Positions 12,401 through 24,899 are shown, counted from the first letter of the stretch. The stretch: 64,000 nucleotides of DNA from Rhytidiadelphus loreus (GCA_947034895.1 OX344764.1:21948001-22012000); one strand, 5' to 3'. Notes: generated by a model from the letters alone, not told the origin. Program-made: numbers and translations.

Positions 12401-12815
12401 GTGGAATTCTGGTATTTTTCTCCTCACCAACTGATATGAAAGCATACATACGGATTTTTGTTCGCCTGCTTGGTTTGTTGAGTATGCTACGAGGCCAGTG
12501 TGCCAGGTTGCCTTCGACATTTGTGCTTTAATTTTCATCATGTAATGCCTAATGATTTGGAATGGCATGTGGCAGGCGATTACCTCTTGTAACAGCACCA
12601 AGGATGAGCTAGTCGGTGAAGTGAATCGCTTCTCGCGTTTTCAGAAGAGCAATGGATGTCATGACAAAGATGACAAAGAATCCAATGGTCCTTACTTAGG
12701 TTCCACGGAGCCTACGCTTGAGTATGTAGACCATATTCGTACCTACCCTACATTCCGGTATGGAGGTGTTGAGGGAAGTAGAGTTGCGACAGTTGCTTTT
12801 ATCCTTAGGGATTAA
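9459..12815 (+). CDS. METTL10: METTL10/EFM4-type protein-lysine N-methyltransferase, 7 exons
   Basis: SAM-dependent seven-beta-strand methyltransferase orthologous to METTL10/EFM4, which methylates elongation factor 1A on lysine; the plant counterpart is Arabidopsis At1g66680 (AR401). Exons are 9459-9661, 10558-10683, 10974-11198, 11498-11594, 12040-12143, 12360-12411 and 12576-12815. All have GT-AG borders and compatible phases, giving 348 residues. The N terminus (MAGSRCPPDEPASSAD, then DDERSVAADSWSVKSEYGS) is the plant-specific leader, which supports this start over the upstream in-frame ATG at 9423. Later motifs are HWDSTYADELVNFHEQGDNG, FGEEVMDTM, the SAM motif NVLDLGTGNGLLLH, LTGTDYSEAGVELA, VTDKGTLDAIGLHPDGP and the C-terminal GSRVATVAFILRD. 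There are no stops or frameshifts, so it is probably functional. Nested MITEs form its upstream region. Confidence 0.94.
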
Positions 12816-14200
12816 GGTTTTATCTTCAAGTTTCTAAATTCATGAGGCTTGACAGGCATGCAGTTTGCAATCTGTAGTATGATTGACAGTTTGTACAATG
12901 AGGACATGTACTTTTCTTATGCTGACCTTGTTATGTCATGGGAAGAAACTCGAAGATAAGAAACTCTCTTTGAATACATAATTTTATAAAATAATGTGAA
13001 GTCAAAATTGACGTCTTCTAGCTATTTATAATAGGAATCTAATGCTGTGGAGAGGGTGTTATCGTTGTTCACGAATTATCACGGTGTTCAATGAATATCA
13101 TCATGAGGGTCACTTCACGATTTGCGCAGGCGTGAAAGATAATGCGCCGACTTTGCAGTGCATATGCTCATCCGTGGGTTTGATTCACATTACGTTTTGA
13201 AGGATATGGTGATTGGCGCTGGATATGATTATTGAAGCAAACATGGAAAAGACAAGTAGAACAGAATGGGTATTTAAGTGAATTATGAGTAGTTTAATGA
13301 TGCTGCATGGTGTACCCCTTGCAACTATTGGCGGATTCAAGGGGACTTACATAAAGGGTGTTTTAATGCATGTTGGGCAATGGAGATTAAGAAATTGAAT
13401 TATTGGATTTTGCAACTTGATGAGTCCACATTCATATTAACAAATCTTAATGGCATAGGAAGAGGCATTTATTGGTGTTCCTTTCTACTAAGAACTTGCA
13501 CTTTAAATTGAATATTGATGTTCATTCTTGATCTTTTCAATACAATCTTTCAATACAAAGAAGTGTTTTGCACATACTTGGAGAGGGTGTTCACTAATTC
13601 TATTCAAGAGGAATATAAGTGGTTTATTGTATACATACTTAGGTGCTTGAAGGTACTTCTTGAGTCCAATCATCTTGTCCATGTGCTCTTGAGTACTACG
13701 TTGCATTGGTAGTCATCAATCATTGTTAGATATATTTGGAGGAATATGGAGAAGAGATTGAAGAGAGCAATGATCAACTGGGGATTTTGTATTAGCAACT
13801 ACAACTTGGTCTTCAATGTCAAGGAAGAAAGCAACGATGAAGAAGTTTCTAACGTTTTCGATTGGGTACTTAAAGGAGAACAACAAGGAAATAAAAGATG
13901 AGATTGATAGTACAAAGCTTCTAAATGTAATGAAACAAAATGAATTGTATTGTAGTTCGAAGTCTTATCTTATCGATAGAAGTTGCAAGAGTGGTTGGAA
14001 GAGCCATTGTCTCTTTAGAGAAGTGAAGGATTGAAAAACCAATGGCAATGAAAGTGATGCCACATAGCAATTGGATTTGACATGTCATTGACTTGTAAGA
14101 AGGATGTAATATACAAGCTTCTAAAGAAGATCATTGCAGACAATATATCAATTGCATGGTGGCAACCCCAACAGGCGGACAAAAGTGCCATTAATGGAAG
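12816..14200. other. AT-rich stretch downstream of METTL10 with no supported gene
   Basis: The first 150 bp should include the METTL10 3' UTR. Beyond that, 13.2-14.2 kb shows short fragments in several frames, broken by many stops, that look like an old decayed coding sequence. I could not identify a family. Confidence 0.35.
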
Positions 14201-14203
14201 AAA

Positions 14204-14720
14204 TTGTTAAGGGAGTACCCTAGTGCTTCAACAAAATTACAATGGAACTACAACACTGCAACAAAATTGCAAGGGGGTCCATCAACAATAAGAGTAGGCG
14301 GTTCAAATGAAGTGAAGTTTGAGTTAGCAGTAGCAAAGGACTTCATCAACGGCTTCATCAATGAACTTTTAGAATACATAAGACCAAAGCAAAGGGGATC
14401 CGTCACCAAGTCGATGGAGCTTTTGGGACAACAAAGATGATTTTGGAGAGAATGTGGTTGTTGAAAGAGGGACACAACCATTAGAAAAGGTGAACCCTGA
14501 TCCAGATTCACAAGTTGCTAAGGTAAATGACGGACCTTCACCATCTCTTCAAGAAAGAGTTCTGAACAAAAAGGAGAAAAATGGAAATTGGACACAATTG
14601 CAACTTGAAAATGCTTTAGAAGATGTTGAAGATGATATGCCCCTCAAAACCACAACAAAGATTCATGGTATTCCAATCAGAACTTTTAGAGGTCATATGT
14701 ATGGTACAACTTTATCATAG
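14204..14720 (+). pseudogene. Fragment with an HTH_psq/CENP-B-like DNA-binding motif
   Basis: Two overlapping frames (14204-14440 and 14454-14720) are moderately protein-like. The second ends with NWTQLQLENALEDVEDD followed by KIHGIPIRTFRGHMYG. This fits the Pipsqueak/CENP-B N-terminal helix-turn-helix pattern (W, then an amphipathic helix, then a YGIP-T(L/F)R-H-YG recognition helix). In plants and animals this module is common in pogo/Tigger-like transposases and related DNA-binding proteins. No catalytic domain follows; the frame stops at 14720 and a hAT-like end begins 40 bp later. It is probably a transposase or regulator remnant. The assignment rests on one short motif. Confidence 0.42.
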
Positions 14721-14762
14721 AGAACTAAGAGAAGGGGAAAGAAAGATTTTTTTACAAATGAG

Positions 14763-15950
14763 TAGGGTTTTCACATTGGATGGACGGATCACCTGCCCGT
14801 CCAGTAGATGTGTCGTCCATTCGATGTAGTAAACATGTAGTTGACTTTCTATGAAGGTAAGAAAATCCGATGTGGACTTATCTTAATGACACCTTGTTGC
14901 CAATTCAAAGTCAAGGTGTAGATGCAAAATTGGGGCGCGGAATCAAGTGAAGTGGGAGTCCCGTTGTTTGCGCCCTAGCATCCACGCCCCAACATCTTTG
15001 CGTCTGTGCCCATGCATCCCTGTGTCCGTGCCTCAATGTTCCAAACTATAGAAGTGCTAAATTTGCTCAATTCAAGAGTACAATTGCTTTACTTTTCCAA
15101 ATCTCATTTACCTTGAATTCTAAACCAATACCTTAAATCCTAAACCCTAAACCCGTCTTCCATCATTTAAATGGGCAACGGCATGTGAAAAATAACCCTT
15201 TGCTCCAAATGAAAAAAATAAATGGTTGAAGTGCCTCCCTACTAATCTTTTTTTTTCTACTTTGTCATTTAAATGGTCAACGGCATGTGAGGAACAAACC
15301 CTTTCTTCAAAGGAAAAAAAATGCTATAAGTTTCTCCCATCTAAATTTTGGTATTAAAATCAACAGTTAATATCAACAATACAAATATAAGCTGTCAGTT
15401 TTGAAATGTATGTCACTTTCAATGGGAGGGAGAATCCAAAGCCATATTTGAAGGTGCATGGTCTCTAGAGGCTTCTAATGAGTTCTTTTTTTGCGTCCGC
15501 AACAATAACGTTTGTGCCCAATTTCAACGTCATGCCTTTTAGTCTGCGCCTTGACTTTGCGTTTGGACTCTAGTGTCTAGAAATATAGGATTTTTTAAAA
15601 GTAGATTGGGAGCCCTAATGTCCATGCCCCAATGTCCTTGCATCTGCCCTAGTGCCTAGAGAGCCTAGAGGATTTGAGACACTCATGAAATCTTATTTTC
15701 AAAGTGAAGTGGGAGTCTTGTTGTCTATGCCCCAATGTCTGCACTCCAATGCCCGGAGAACTTGGAGTTTTTGAGACACTCTTGAAATCTCTTATTTTTG
15801 AAGCGAAGCGGGTGTCCCATTGTCTGCACTCTAGCATTGACAATGCCCGCACTCCAACGTCCCTATGTTTGCACCCCAAAGTTCCAAAATGCAAAAGTGG
15901 TGCCAATGCCCAATTGAAGAATATACTTGCTAAAGTTTCCTTCAATCCTT
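14763..15950 (+). mobile_element. Diverged relic of the hAT-like family
   Basis: The sequence from 14763 (TAGGGTTTTCACATTGGATG, then CTGCCCGTCCAGTAGATGTG) aligns over about 85 bp with the left terminus of the large hAT-like element at 35824 (CAGGGTTGTCATACCGGACG, then TTGCCCGTCCAATAGAGGTC). Further inside, 14.93-15.9 kb carries repeated GCGCCCTAG, GCACTCCAATG and GAGACACTC blocks like a decayed version of that family's G/C-rich internal repeats. I found no matching right end or target duplication, so the right limit is approximate. Confidence 0.45.
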
Positions 15951-16393
15951 CAACTTATACATGTGTATAATTTTGTTTTAGACATGTACTTGATTTTGTA
16001 CCTTATTATGTTGTTGGTCCTTAATCTATGTGCATGCATTGACCATAACCACTCCATTAAACAATAGATGGTTGTGTATATAAATTTGACCTCGAACATG
16101 CAACATGAGGGTAGAGAATTCAACTCCAATAATCCTCCCTAAAAGATACAATGTTCATACATGGTTGTATGACCAAATATTTTGTCATCAATGTTCTTTA
16201 ACTTTATTATATATTATATACAAATATACAATGTCCTTATGCCCCTATGTATATCTAACTACCTCCCTAACAATATGATAGGATGATCATTTTAATAATG
16301 TCATCCTTAATGGGCTGAGTAGAAGCTATGCTCCACGTCTTCAATCTTTATTTTGTATGCTTCTTCTTTAATACTAAAGTCTCTCATTAAGTT

Positions 16394-17381
16394 TTATATT
16401 TGAGCACAATGATTTTCCTTCTCTTGACAAAGTTGAGTCTCTAGGTCTTTAATCATTTTCAACAAAGACGAGTTGCTTTGGTTGGTCACCTCCATTTTCT
16501 TGTGCACTGAATGTAAAAACTCTTTAGTCATCATTGGACACTCTAACATAGCTTCTTCTTGTAAACCCCTTAGTAGTGCTTGGTCCCACTTCTCAAGTTC
16601 AGCAAGGTATTGAGCTAGAGGATCTGAAGGATTCGATGACAGTCCACCTATTGTGCTATCACTTCCTATTTCTCCCATTCCAAAGGCAACACCTTCAATG
16701 TCTTTGTCTTGAATAACCTTGTCCAAAAATCAATGAAGTTCAATGCCTGTTAAAGTTTTGAATTTTTGGTCCATCTCTTCTTTCTTGCATTCTAATTTTA
16801 GGTCAATGTTAGAGTCATTGGTCCACTCCACACACACATTTGCAGTGGGTTCTACATCGTTTTTCACCTTTGTTAGCCCCCCTTTATCCTTATATTTTTG
16901 TTCTCTAGGGATGTCAATGCTCTCTAGACCTTGAGTACATTTTTTGAAGATGTCTATTGAATGCTGATCCACCTTATGATGAAGCCTTTCTTTTGCATAC
17001 ACTACAATTACGCCACAATGTAATGGTAGATTTGTTTCTATGTACGAATGCGGTGTCATGTATATGTTGATATACTTGGATGTATCTTTCAAGGAAGTAT
17101 GGGTCCTTACAACCGTGAAGGTTGGCTGTTTGGAATTTGCAATGTTTTTTGTACTTACTATGTACAAATACTTTATCTATACGGCACCATTCAATGTATT
17201 TTTCACAAGTCTTCTTGGTCCACCATTCTGGTTCATTTTTCCAATCTACAAAAGCATGGTTTTCAGGATCAAGTAAAATGTGCAAGCGCTTTTTGGATGC
17301 CTTTGAATTGCGACTCCTCCCTTTATTATAAGATCGCATAGCGTGAGGAACCACATTAGTGTCAATCATAGAAGTAGACAT
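16394..17381 (-). pseudogene. Decayed gene of an unrecognised Cys-rich family, copy 1
   Basis: Frame A (17381-16974) starts MSTSMIDTNVVPHAMRSY and contains CEKYIEWCRIDKVF, KKHCKFQTANLHGCKDPYF and LERYIQVYQ. Homology to the copy at 62 kb then moves to frame B (17167-16730, VIVVYAKERLHHKVD) through a frameshift near 17030. Frame B ends in TGA at about 16735, after which the same frame continues (DKVIQDKDIEGVAFGMG) to 16394 with a Glu/Leu-rich, coiled-coil-like stretch. The RING-like domain of the other copies is absent below 16394, where DNA becomes AT-rich, so the copy is 3'-truncated. I do not know the function. The conserved Cys and His suggest a metal-binding fold, by inference only. Confidence 0.55.
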
Positions 17382-17384
17382 TCT

Positions 17385-19030
17385 TTATAAATTTTATTCC
17401 CACTAGAACGTACATATTAGTATTACTAAGTGGTTTAAATGTATTTCTTCTAGATAAAGGGTTAGAAGTAACAAAGTGAACGTGGAGAATGATGCCCAAG
17501 GAGGGTGGAAGTACACTAGACCCTTGTACTTTTGAGGTCACAACACAAAATCTATAGTAAACATATTTTTGTACTTTGTAATACTCAAACTTAAAAGTAT
17601 TTTTTTAGACTCTCATATTATTTTTCTACAGACTACATATGTTAATTACCTTGGAGCATTCTTGAATTCGCTTAAAAACTTATTTCATGTTGTTAAATAA
17701 GTATTTTTTTGGATGACTACTAAAATGTCACAATACTACAAATCACAGAAAAGTACAAAATTCAGGGCCATGAAGAACTCTTTTTCTACTTCCTTTTTAT
17801 CACAAAAAACAAAAAAAAATTCTCTATCTGAATTTGCATTCAAATTCCTAAATACATCATGTATTTGGCTACATCATGTATTTCTTCTAGATAAAGGGTT
17901 AAAATCAGTACTATCTTGATGATGCTAGGATTTTCCACCACCAACAACATTGTCTCTCTCAAGTGACTCTCATCTTCCTTGTCGAATTGCGCTATGCATG
18001 TTTGCTAAGTGGTTTGGAATACTGATTCAGGGAAAGAAACTTCCTTCTATCCTTCCGAATGCATGTTGGTTGAGAGCACGTCATTGTCTCTTTCGTTGAG
18101 TCTTTCTGTTTACCTCTTATTGTATGAACTTGGAGATGATTGTGAGCACATCCTTGTTCCTCTCGTTGAGTCTATATGTTTATGTTTTGTTGTATCTACT
18201 AGAATATGCTTGAAAGCACATGCATTGTTAGTCTTTCTACTTACCTCTTGTTGTATCAACAAGGAGATTGTTGATTCCTAGATGCTGTGAATTGTAGGGT
18301 ACAACAGCAAGAGGTTGTACATGAAGGATTTCAAGTTGTAGGTTTAGAGTTGCTCTCTTCTCTATTGCTCACTATGGTCTCAATGTATTGTTCAAGAAAG
18401 ATTCATGAGAGAGAAGTCCTTCCGTAGTTGTTGTTCCAAGGTTGAGTTGTTGTCTCTACTAGTCCCTCTACAAGATGTCTAAATTGACCCATGATCACTT
18501 TGGTTTGGTTCAAAAACTCATTACCTCTTACTTCCCTGCAAAAGAGACGTCCTTTCACCTTCTCTTTGCTTCAACCACTCCGGTGGGCTCTATATGTTCT
18601 AAGTGGACTCGTAATTCAGGATACATATCAGAAACTCCAATGTCTAAGCAAGGCAAGACAAAGTTTTATGTAGGCCAATGCAACACCATTGAAGAGTCCT
18701 CTAGGCGTGCACTTTTTAATACAGTCTCTACTCATTCCGATAGTTATCCAACTACAAGCTTTGAGTACACACCTTCTCTGTCTGTTGGAAGGGCTTTACC
18801 TATGAGGGTTTCACCTACGACTAGCTGTGAATCAATGGTGTTGTGACATTGGCATAACTTGTCCTTGTTAGGTGAGTTTCTTTTTGTTCTCTAGGGGAGT
18901 TCTTCTTAGGTTTTTTTTGCCTAAATTGTACCCAATGCACTATACTTGTATCCAACTCCTCAACTATGTACTTCGATTCTGCGTAGTTGACTAAAGACTG
19001 ATATTTCCAAATCTTCTCTCTACTAGGTTT
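17385..19030. other. Stretch with only short, uninterpretable ORFs
   Basis: No domain is recognisable. A 123-codon Ser/Thr-rich plus-strand frame at 18475-18846 might belong upstream of the gene that starts at 19037, but nothing in it supports this. Confidence 0.3.
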
Positions 19031-19036
19031 GTTCTC

Positions 19037-22000
19037 ATGGACAATGTTGCTAAGAGAAAATGGTCAAAGAATGGCAGTAGTCGTTCCGGTCCTAATGCTA
19101 GAATTGTTGAGGCTCGAATGCATGAAGAGGTCCTCTCTATGGTTACAGAGAATGCAAGAAAAAGGAAGGCTCGTCAAAGAGCACGTGACAAAGAGAGTAC
19201 ATGAGGCTCAACTTTTAGTAGATGAGCCTCCAGATCCAGATCGCGAACAACATGATTTCTTACCATTGAGGGACTTGACTCGGAGATCCTTGCCCCTAGC
19301 AGAGTATATAGTTGAGGATTTGAGAACTTGTCTAGGTCCACGTAGTAGGAGGGATGTTATGGAGAAACTTATGCGCCATGACATTATGAGGCCTTTGTTA
19401 CCTATGTACTATCCCAGACCACAAGAAGCTAAGGTCATTTATTCATTCCTTGAAAACTACAAACATGAACTACAGTTAGTGAAGGTAGCCAATTCCAACG
19501 AGTTATTAGCAAGGAAAAGTGTGTTACTAGATGTTATTGTGAATTTGGATACGGACTACGGATGGGGTGAGAGGGTTGTCACAAGTTCTACAAACAACAA
19601 AGGAGAGCATAAACCTTGCTTTGACAAGAAGGGTTTTTGCATCCGATGTTTAAGAATTAGTGCCAAGGCTACGACTGTAAAGACTCAAAAAAGTAGGTTT
19701 ATCAGATTACATCAAAGAATGTGTACATGCATAGTGGAATGGTCAGACAAAGGTGTCACCAAATAAGGACATTGTGAGCCACAGAAAGGGGCATCTACAG
19801 TGGGCTGAGCCTCATCCTACCCACTACCTTTGTGAGACTCAGGTAAGTGAGACCATCAAGTATCATTCTCGGAGTTTTGGCTTTGTTTTGTGTACTTTAA
19901 CTCCTTGGTTAGGTACAACTATATTGATACCACCCTGGTTAACTATAGATAGTTATTCTAATAAATTTCAAATAATACCATTCTTTTGCGTCTAATACAA
20001 TGAGAACATTTATAATATAATGCAAGTACTGGTCTTCCAACAAGTTGTATATGTTTCTCTTTGATGTACTACAAATTCTGGAGTTGCACACTTACACCTG
20101 AACTTCAAAACTAATCAAATGTTTTAATACTTAGTTTCTGTATTATGATAGTTCTAAAGCGAGTTCTAAAGTTATACTTCATACACTTAAAAATTATGTC
20201 TATCTAAATAAACAAAGTAGTCATAGAATTCTGTACAGAATAGTATAATACAATAATCACATTCCAATAAGTATAACTACTGAAAACAATACTACAAGGT
20301 GGAACAAAGTATCTACGTTCCAAATTCTTATTGTTCCCAATCTTCATATGTACTCATAGTTAACTTTATCTATATGTCTAACACATTTTTTTAAGCAATG
20401 ACTAGTTGAGTGCAATGAAACTATTTCTAAGAGAATGCAAACAATACTTCTGAACATAATAGTACATGACTTATTTTGATGAAGTACAAATTGCGGAATT
20501 GAAACAAAACTTCACTTATACTTATATATTTGAAATATTTATTGCACTAAGGTATTTCTAAGTGCGTACTTTATATACACTAGAATTCTACACATTTAAA
20601 TAATAAAAGTAGAAATATACTCTGTGGTGAAAGTATTATTCAATTAGTATAGTTTAATATGTATATTTGGTATGATTAGTATGATTAGTAATGTGTGTGT
20701 TATTAGAATGATTAGTGCAATTAGTATTATTTAGTACCAATTGCGGAGTTCAATAACAACTTCAGTATGAATTAAATGTTTCTAATATGTATTGTATTAT
20801 GGTAGTTCTGAGTTTGTACTTAATATAGTTTAATATTGTAGAAATGCTTGAACAAGGTACACTTAGTATTCTATTTTGTACTATGGAAGTTCTGAGTTTG
20901 TACTTAATATAGTTCCATATCATAGACATGTACTTGAACAAGGTACATTTAGTATACTATGGTGAAAGTATGCTTCAACTATAGCATACACTATCAGTTC
21001 AAGGTTAGCTTAAGAAACACTAAATGGTGTCTAATAGTATCATTTCCTTGGTGATTTTATGTATTTGGCAGACTTGTTTCTTCTTACGCTTCAAAGAAGC
21101 ACATTCAGAATGTAATATGCAACAGAGAGCTTTTGAAAGGTTGAAGCCTTGGTGGATGAAGAAACTGAAGGAGAGGAATACATGCTGTTGCATTTACCAT
21201 GTCGAGATGGATTGTATGATGGTTGCTTTGAGTCAACTAAGGGATAGAGTAAGGGGGCTATATAGAACCTTGCAGTGCACTTGTGAGTGTGATTTGTGTA
21301 GGCAATGGGGAGGGAGGCTGTTAGGCACATGCGCACATCTACAAACGAATCACTTTGATTTGGGAAGCTTGCGTCTCTCCGAAGGGAAAATTCAACATCT
21401 GGCATAGGCTAAAATGTCTTATGGAAGATTGTCCTCACTGTGGTTTCCATCTATTCAAATTCTATGCATTGGAGTTGTCTAGTGCTACTTCATTTACCTT
21501 GAAGTGGAAGTGCTTTGAATACTACCAGGTTGGGGTGGATGCTAACACAGGCAAGCCGAAGAAGCATTTGAAAGAAGTGTTTAAGGAAACCGCTCCACAC
21601 ATCTTCCTCTCATACATGGATGACAAGGACCATGATTCAGCTTTTGTACAACACTATTTGTTTTTGCATTGGGATTGGTTGGTGGATGTCGGTCTCTCTA
21701 TAGAGGAGCATTGGTTTTTTAGTGATGGGTGTAGTGCCCAGTTCAAGTGTGCTACTGCAATGTTCTTTGTAGCTTGGTACCTGATGCTCACCAAAGGTTG
21801 TAACATGCGTTGGAATTTCTTTGAATCTGCTCATAGGAAAGGAGAATGAGATGGTGCGGGTGCAGTTGTGAAGAGGGCACTTGCAGTGAACAAATCCAAA
21901 ACCCACTTTGTCCACTACAGAATGCCTCCCAAGTTGTGCAATTTTTAGAGGAGAAGTACACTGAATGGGTTGTGAGATCCTATACTCAATCGAAGACATC

Positions 22001-22728
22001 TCCTCTGTCCAGAGTATTTTGGCACATTGGAGAGAAGGAGGTGAATTATGAAGACAACACTTTGAAATGCAACAGTGACGATTCCCGGTTTGAAGAGTTT
22101 ATACTCTATCATGGGATTTTTAATGATAGATCCTACACTTCTCAAAACTCGGGCATTGTCTTGTTTTTGCATTCCATATGTTGATGGTCACTGGGATGAT
22201 TGTGAGATGTCTTCACACGTACAGGAGTGGCAGGTGCAAAGACTAGTACTTGTCAATAATACTGCAGTTGTTGAACAAGTCGAGGAGATGGACGAAGTTG
22301 AAAATTGGCTACATGATGGAGTTTTAGTGGAAATTGGCGACATGGTTCAAGTCGGAGACAATTTTATGATCCCAACAGAGGAAGACAATGAGGATGGTGT
22401 GCAATTCTACGTTCTGCAGTGCCAAAGGACAAAGTTTGTTTTGGAGGAGCCTTTCACTTGTCTATGGGGTGGAATCTTCAAGGCAGGAGATGTTGTAATC
22501 CGGGGAAAATACTACAAGAAATTTGGACGTGGAGACAAGACCTATGTGTTTTGTGACAAGGCAGTTGATGCACATGTAGATGCACACCTTGTTAGAGCAT
22601 GCAAATTTCCCATGACACTTGCAATTCATAGGATCAAGGGAACCTCTATATATAAGATGTCCTCTGAATCGCAGCATGTGTGTGGGGATGCCTTGAGAGA
22701 ATGGTGGGCATTTAATGATGAGTAGTAT
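19037..22728 (+). pseudogene. Broken gene with CCC-YH and SDGC-QFK motifs, transposase-like
   Basis: The most protein-like start is the ATG at 19037 (MDNVAKRKWSKNGS); the frame shifts near 19200 into an acidic/Arg-rich segment (PLRDLTRRSLPLAEYI). A consensus donor CAG|GTAAGT at 19843 and an acceptor ending at 21071 bound a 1229-bp phase-0 intron. The next exon has LKPWWMKKLKERNTCCCIYH and a C-x-C-x2-C-type cluster. Another frame gives FFSDGCSAQFKC, then NFFESAHRKGE, a stop (21847-21849), and DGAGAVVKRAL. Further shifts lead to 22075-22725 (CFCIPYVDGHWDDCEM, MVQVGDNFMIP). The SDGC-QFK...H-KG..DG.G..VKR spacing is one I associate with repeated, probably transposon-encoded proteins; it may be an RNase H-like nuclease, unproven. 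Several frameshifts and the stop make it non-functional. Confidence 0.5.
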
Positions 22729-22729
22729 T

Positions 22730-23960
22730 TTCTGTATTTCCTTATAGTTGTTGTTCATCTCTGTCCTAGTATCAGTGGATACTATTTGTTCTTCAAATGT
22801 ACTAGAGTTAGAGTAGTTTTTGTACCTCGAATATATGTACCAGAGTTATAGTATTTTGTCACACTATTTATTCCTCAAATGTATTAGAGTGATAGTAGTT
22901 TTGTACTTCAAATACATATACTAGAGTTATAGTATTTTGTTATACTATTTGTACCTCGAATGTACTACAAAATAGTATTTTATTATACTTAAAGTAAAAC
23001 TGATGCAAGAGAATTGTTTCCTAAGCTTCAATTCATTTTGGCTGATAAAAGCACACTACGTATGTTTACTGTATTTTCATGTATAGCTATTTTTTTTTCT
23101 TAATTTTGTGACATTTTTGTTATGAATATCCCATTTCTAGTGAAACTCTTTGAACAGGGAAAGATGCTATAGGGCGGTTTAGGGATTTGGATGAAATGCA
23201 GATTTAACGGTTGAAGGCAGATAGACTAATATAATTTCCAACAAGTCACCAAAGTCTTACCAAACAGGCTTATATTCACAGTACACATTCCATGGATGCA
23301 TCTATTTTCACAATGAACATTCCAAGGTGGAGATTTGATTTGGGCCAAATGCTACTAAGAATATAACTTCAGTAATTTGCAATTAATATCAAACAAAATT
23401 CACAAGATTGACTGTATTATTTATTGATTTCTTTACCCAAATTCAAAGAGGTCAATTGTGCCATTCCAGTTCTAAAAACTAAGGCTTCCAATTCCAAGCA
23501 AGTAATTGGAAAAATAATTTTGGAATCTCACACTTGTCAAATCAATGGAAGAGTTAAGAACTGAAGCCAATTGTAGAAATTATTTTAGACAATTTCAAAA
23601 CAATAGTTTGAATGTATAATACAATACAAGAAGTACAAAGCTTCTATCTATCGATCTCTTTTGAAAATGAAATGGATAAAGTACACTCCGTCTGTTCCAA
23701 ATAATCATTTAGTTGGACAAAATTTCAATTAAATTGTTATCCATTTTCTAAATCTTCAAAAATACAAATGACTTACATCCATAGAACAAACTACCAAGTC
23801 AAACCACCTCCATACTATTGCCTACGAAATCAAGTCTGTACAAGATAAGTTGAACCATTACAAGCAAAGTGGAAGCCATCACATTTAAGGTAAAACCATA
23901 TTAGTGGTATACATTGCAGTACTAAAATGTAATCCATTAATATAATCTTACTTGCCATAA
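22730..23960. other. AT-rich, no gene
   Basis: 22.78-22.98 kb contains three imperfect copies of a unit built around ACTAGAGTTATAGTA and TTTGTACCTCGAAT. From 23.0 to 23.96 kb there is no ORF of note. ACTCCGTCTGTTCC at 23685 resembles one Stowaway terminus without a partner. Confidence 0.4.
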
Positions 23961-23965
23961 GCTAG

Positions 23966-24899
23966 CTACCACTTGGCATGTAATGGTGAACTAGTATCTC
24001 TACAAAGTATGCTCCTACATTTACAAGCAAAGGATGGCAAATCTAGATCTCGATTTTGAAAATCAATGCCATAATCCCATGTCAATGCCTCCTTCGCTTG
24101 AATGATTCGTTTTGCAAAAAATGCGGCATGGTAAAAGTCCTTCCCAACGTTCTCAATCTTCACAGGCATGTCCACGAGGTTTGCATCTCCACATCTGTAT
24201 GAAAGTAGTGCAATGCCAATTAGACAAACGGCATGTAATAAAATAAACATGAACACTCCTTAAAGCATGCAACATGTCTGACCTGTGATTCAAGAATCTT
24301 GCGACGTTTCCATAGTGAGTGGCATCCAAGCACAACGCCGTGTTGTCATTCGATTTTCATTCAGTGGCCCAATCAGCATCAAGTTGCAAAGCATATGACG
24401 GATCATTGTGGACTACAAGGTTCCTTATCGCCATCTCCCGATTCGTCAGTATCTCCCCAATCATCTCAAATACGTACGCACCTTTGGGGATAGAATTAAC
24501 AGCTTGAATCCCCCATCCCGTGTGCGTTGTAAGGAAAACTTCTATTGAATACTTCATACCCTGCTGAACAACACGATTACCACATTTATAGTGGCATCCA
24601 CATTTAACATTGCACTCCCTAATGAAAGTCCGTTCTCCATCACGACTACTTCGCAGAAAATGGTCCTTTAGTAATCCACCAAGCTTGTAGGCAAATTCAC
24701 CACCAATTTCCTTTGTACATTGACAAGGAACCACTGCAGTCAAACAATTTTGCTTACCACAAATACAAAACTCACCCTTCCCTAACCCAACAGTGGAAGG
24801 AATTAAATGAGCATTTTTGTGGACCATACTAGTAGTCATATACTTGAAAGAACGCAATGGTGAATCATGCGGAGCTATAGGAACCGGAAGTGCCTCCAT
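23966..24899 (-). pseudogene. SUVR-type SET-domain histone H3 lysine methyltransferase, truncated
   Basis: Two exons, 24899-24283 and 24194-23966, are joined by an 88-bp GT-AG intron in phase. The order is a Cys-rich pre-SET region (GEFCICGKQNCLTAVVPCQC, CNVKCGCHYKCGNRVVQQG), SET (THTGWGIQAVNSIPKGAYVF, MIGEILTNREM, LDATHYGNVARFLNHR|CGDANL, EALTWDYGIDF) and post-SET (CKCRSILCRD). This is the SUVR4-like subclass of plant H3K9 methyltransferases. An in-frame TGA (24359-24357) lies between LQLDADWATE and KSNDNTALCLDA. The N-terminal part of the family is missing: upstream of about 24905 is repeat-rich DNA. The SET and post-SET landmark residues are otherwise retained, so loss may be recent, or the TGA may be a sequence error. 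As it stands it is a pseudogene. Confidence 0.83.

Noticed and set aside
23680..23700. ACTCCGTCTGTTCC, a possible Stowaway terminus
   Set aside because: No inverse partner with a TA duplication was found nearby; at most a solo end.
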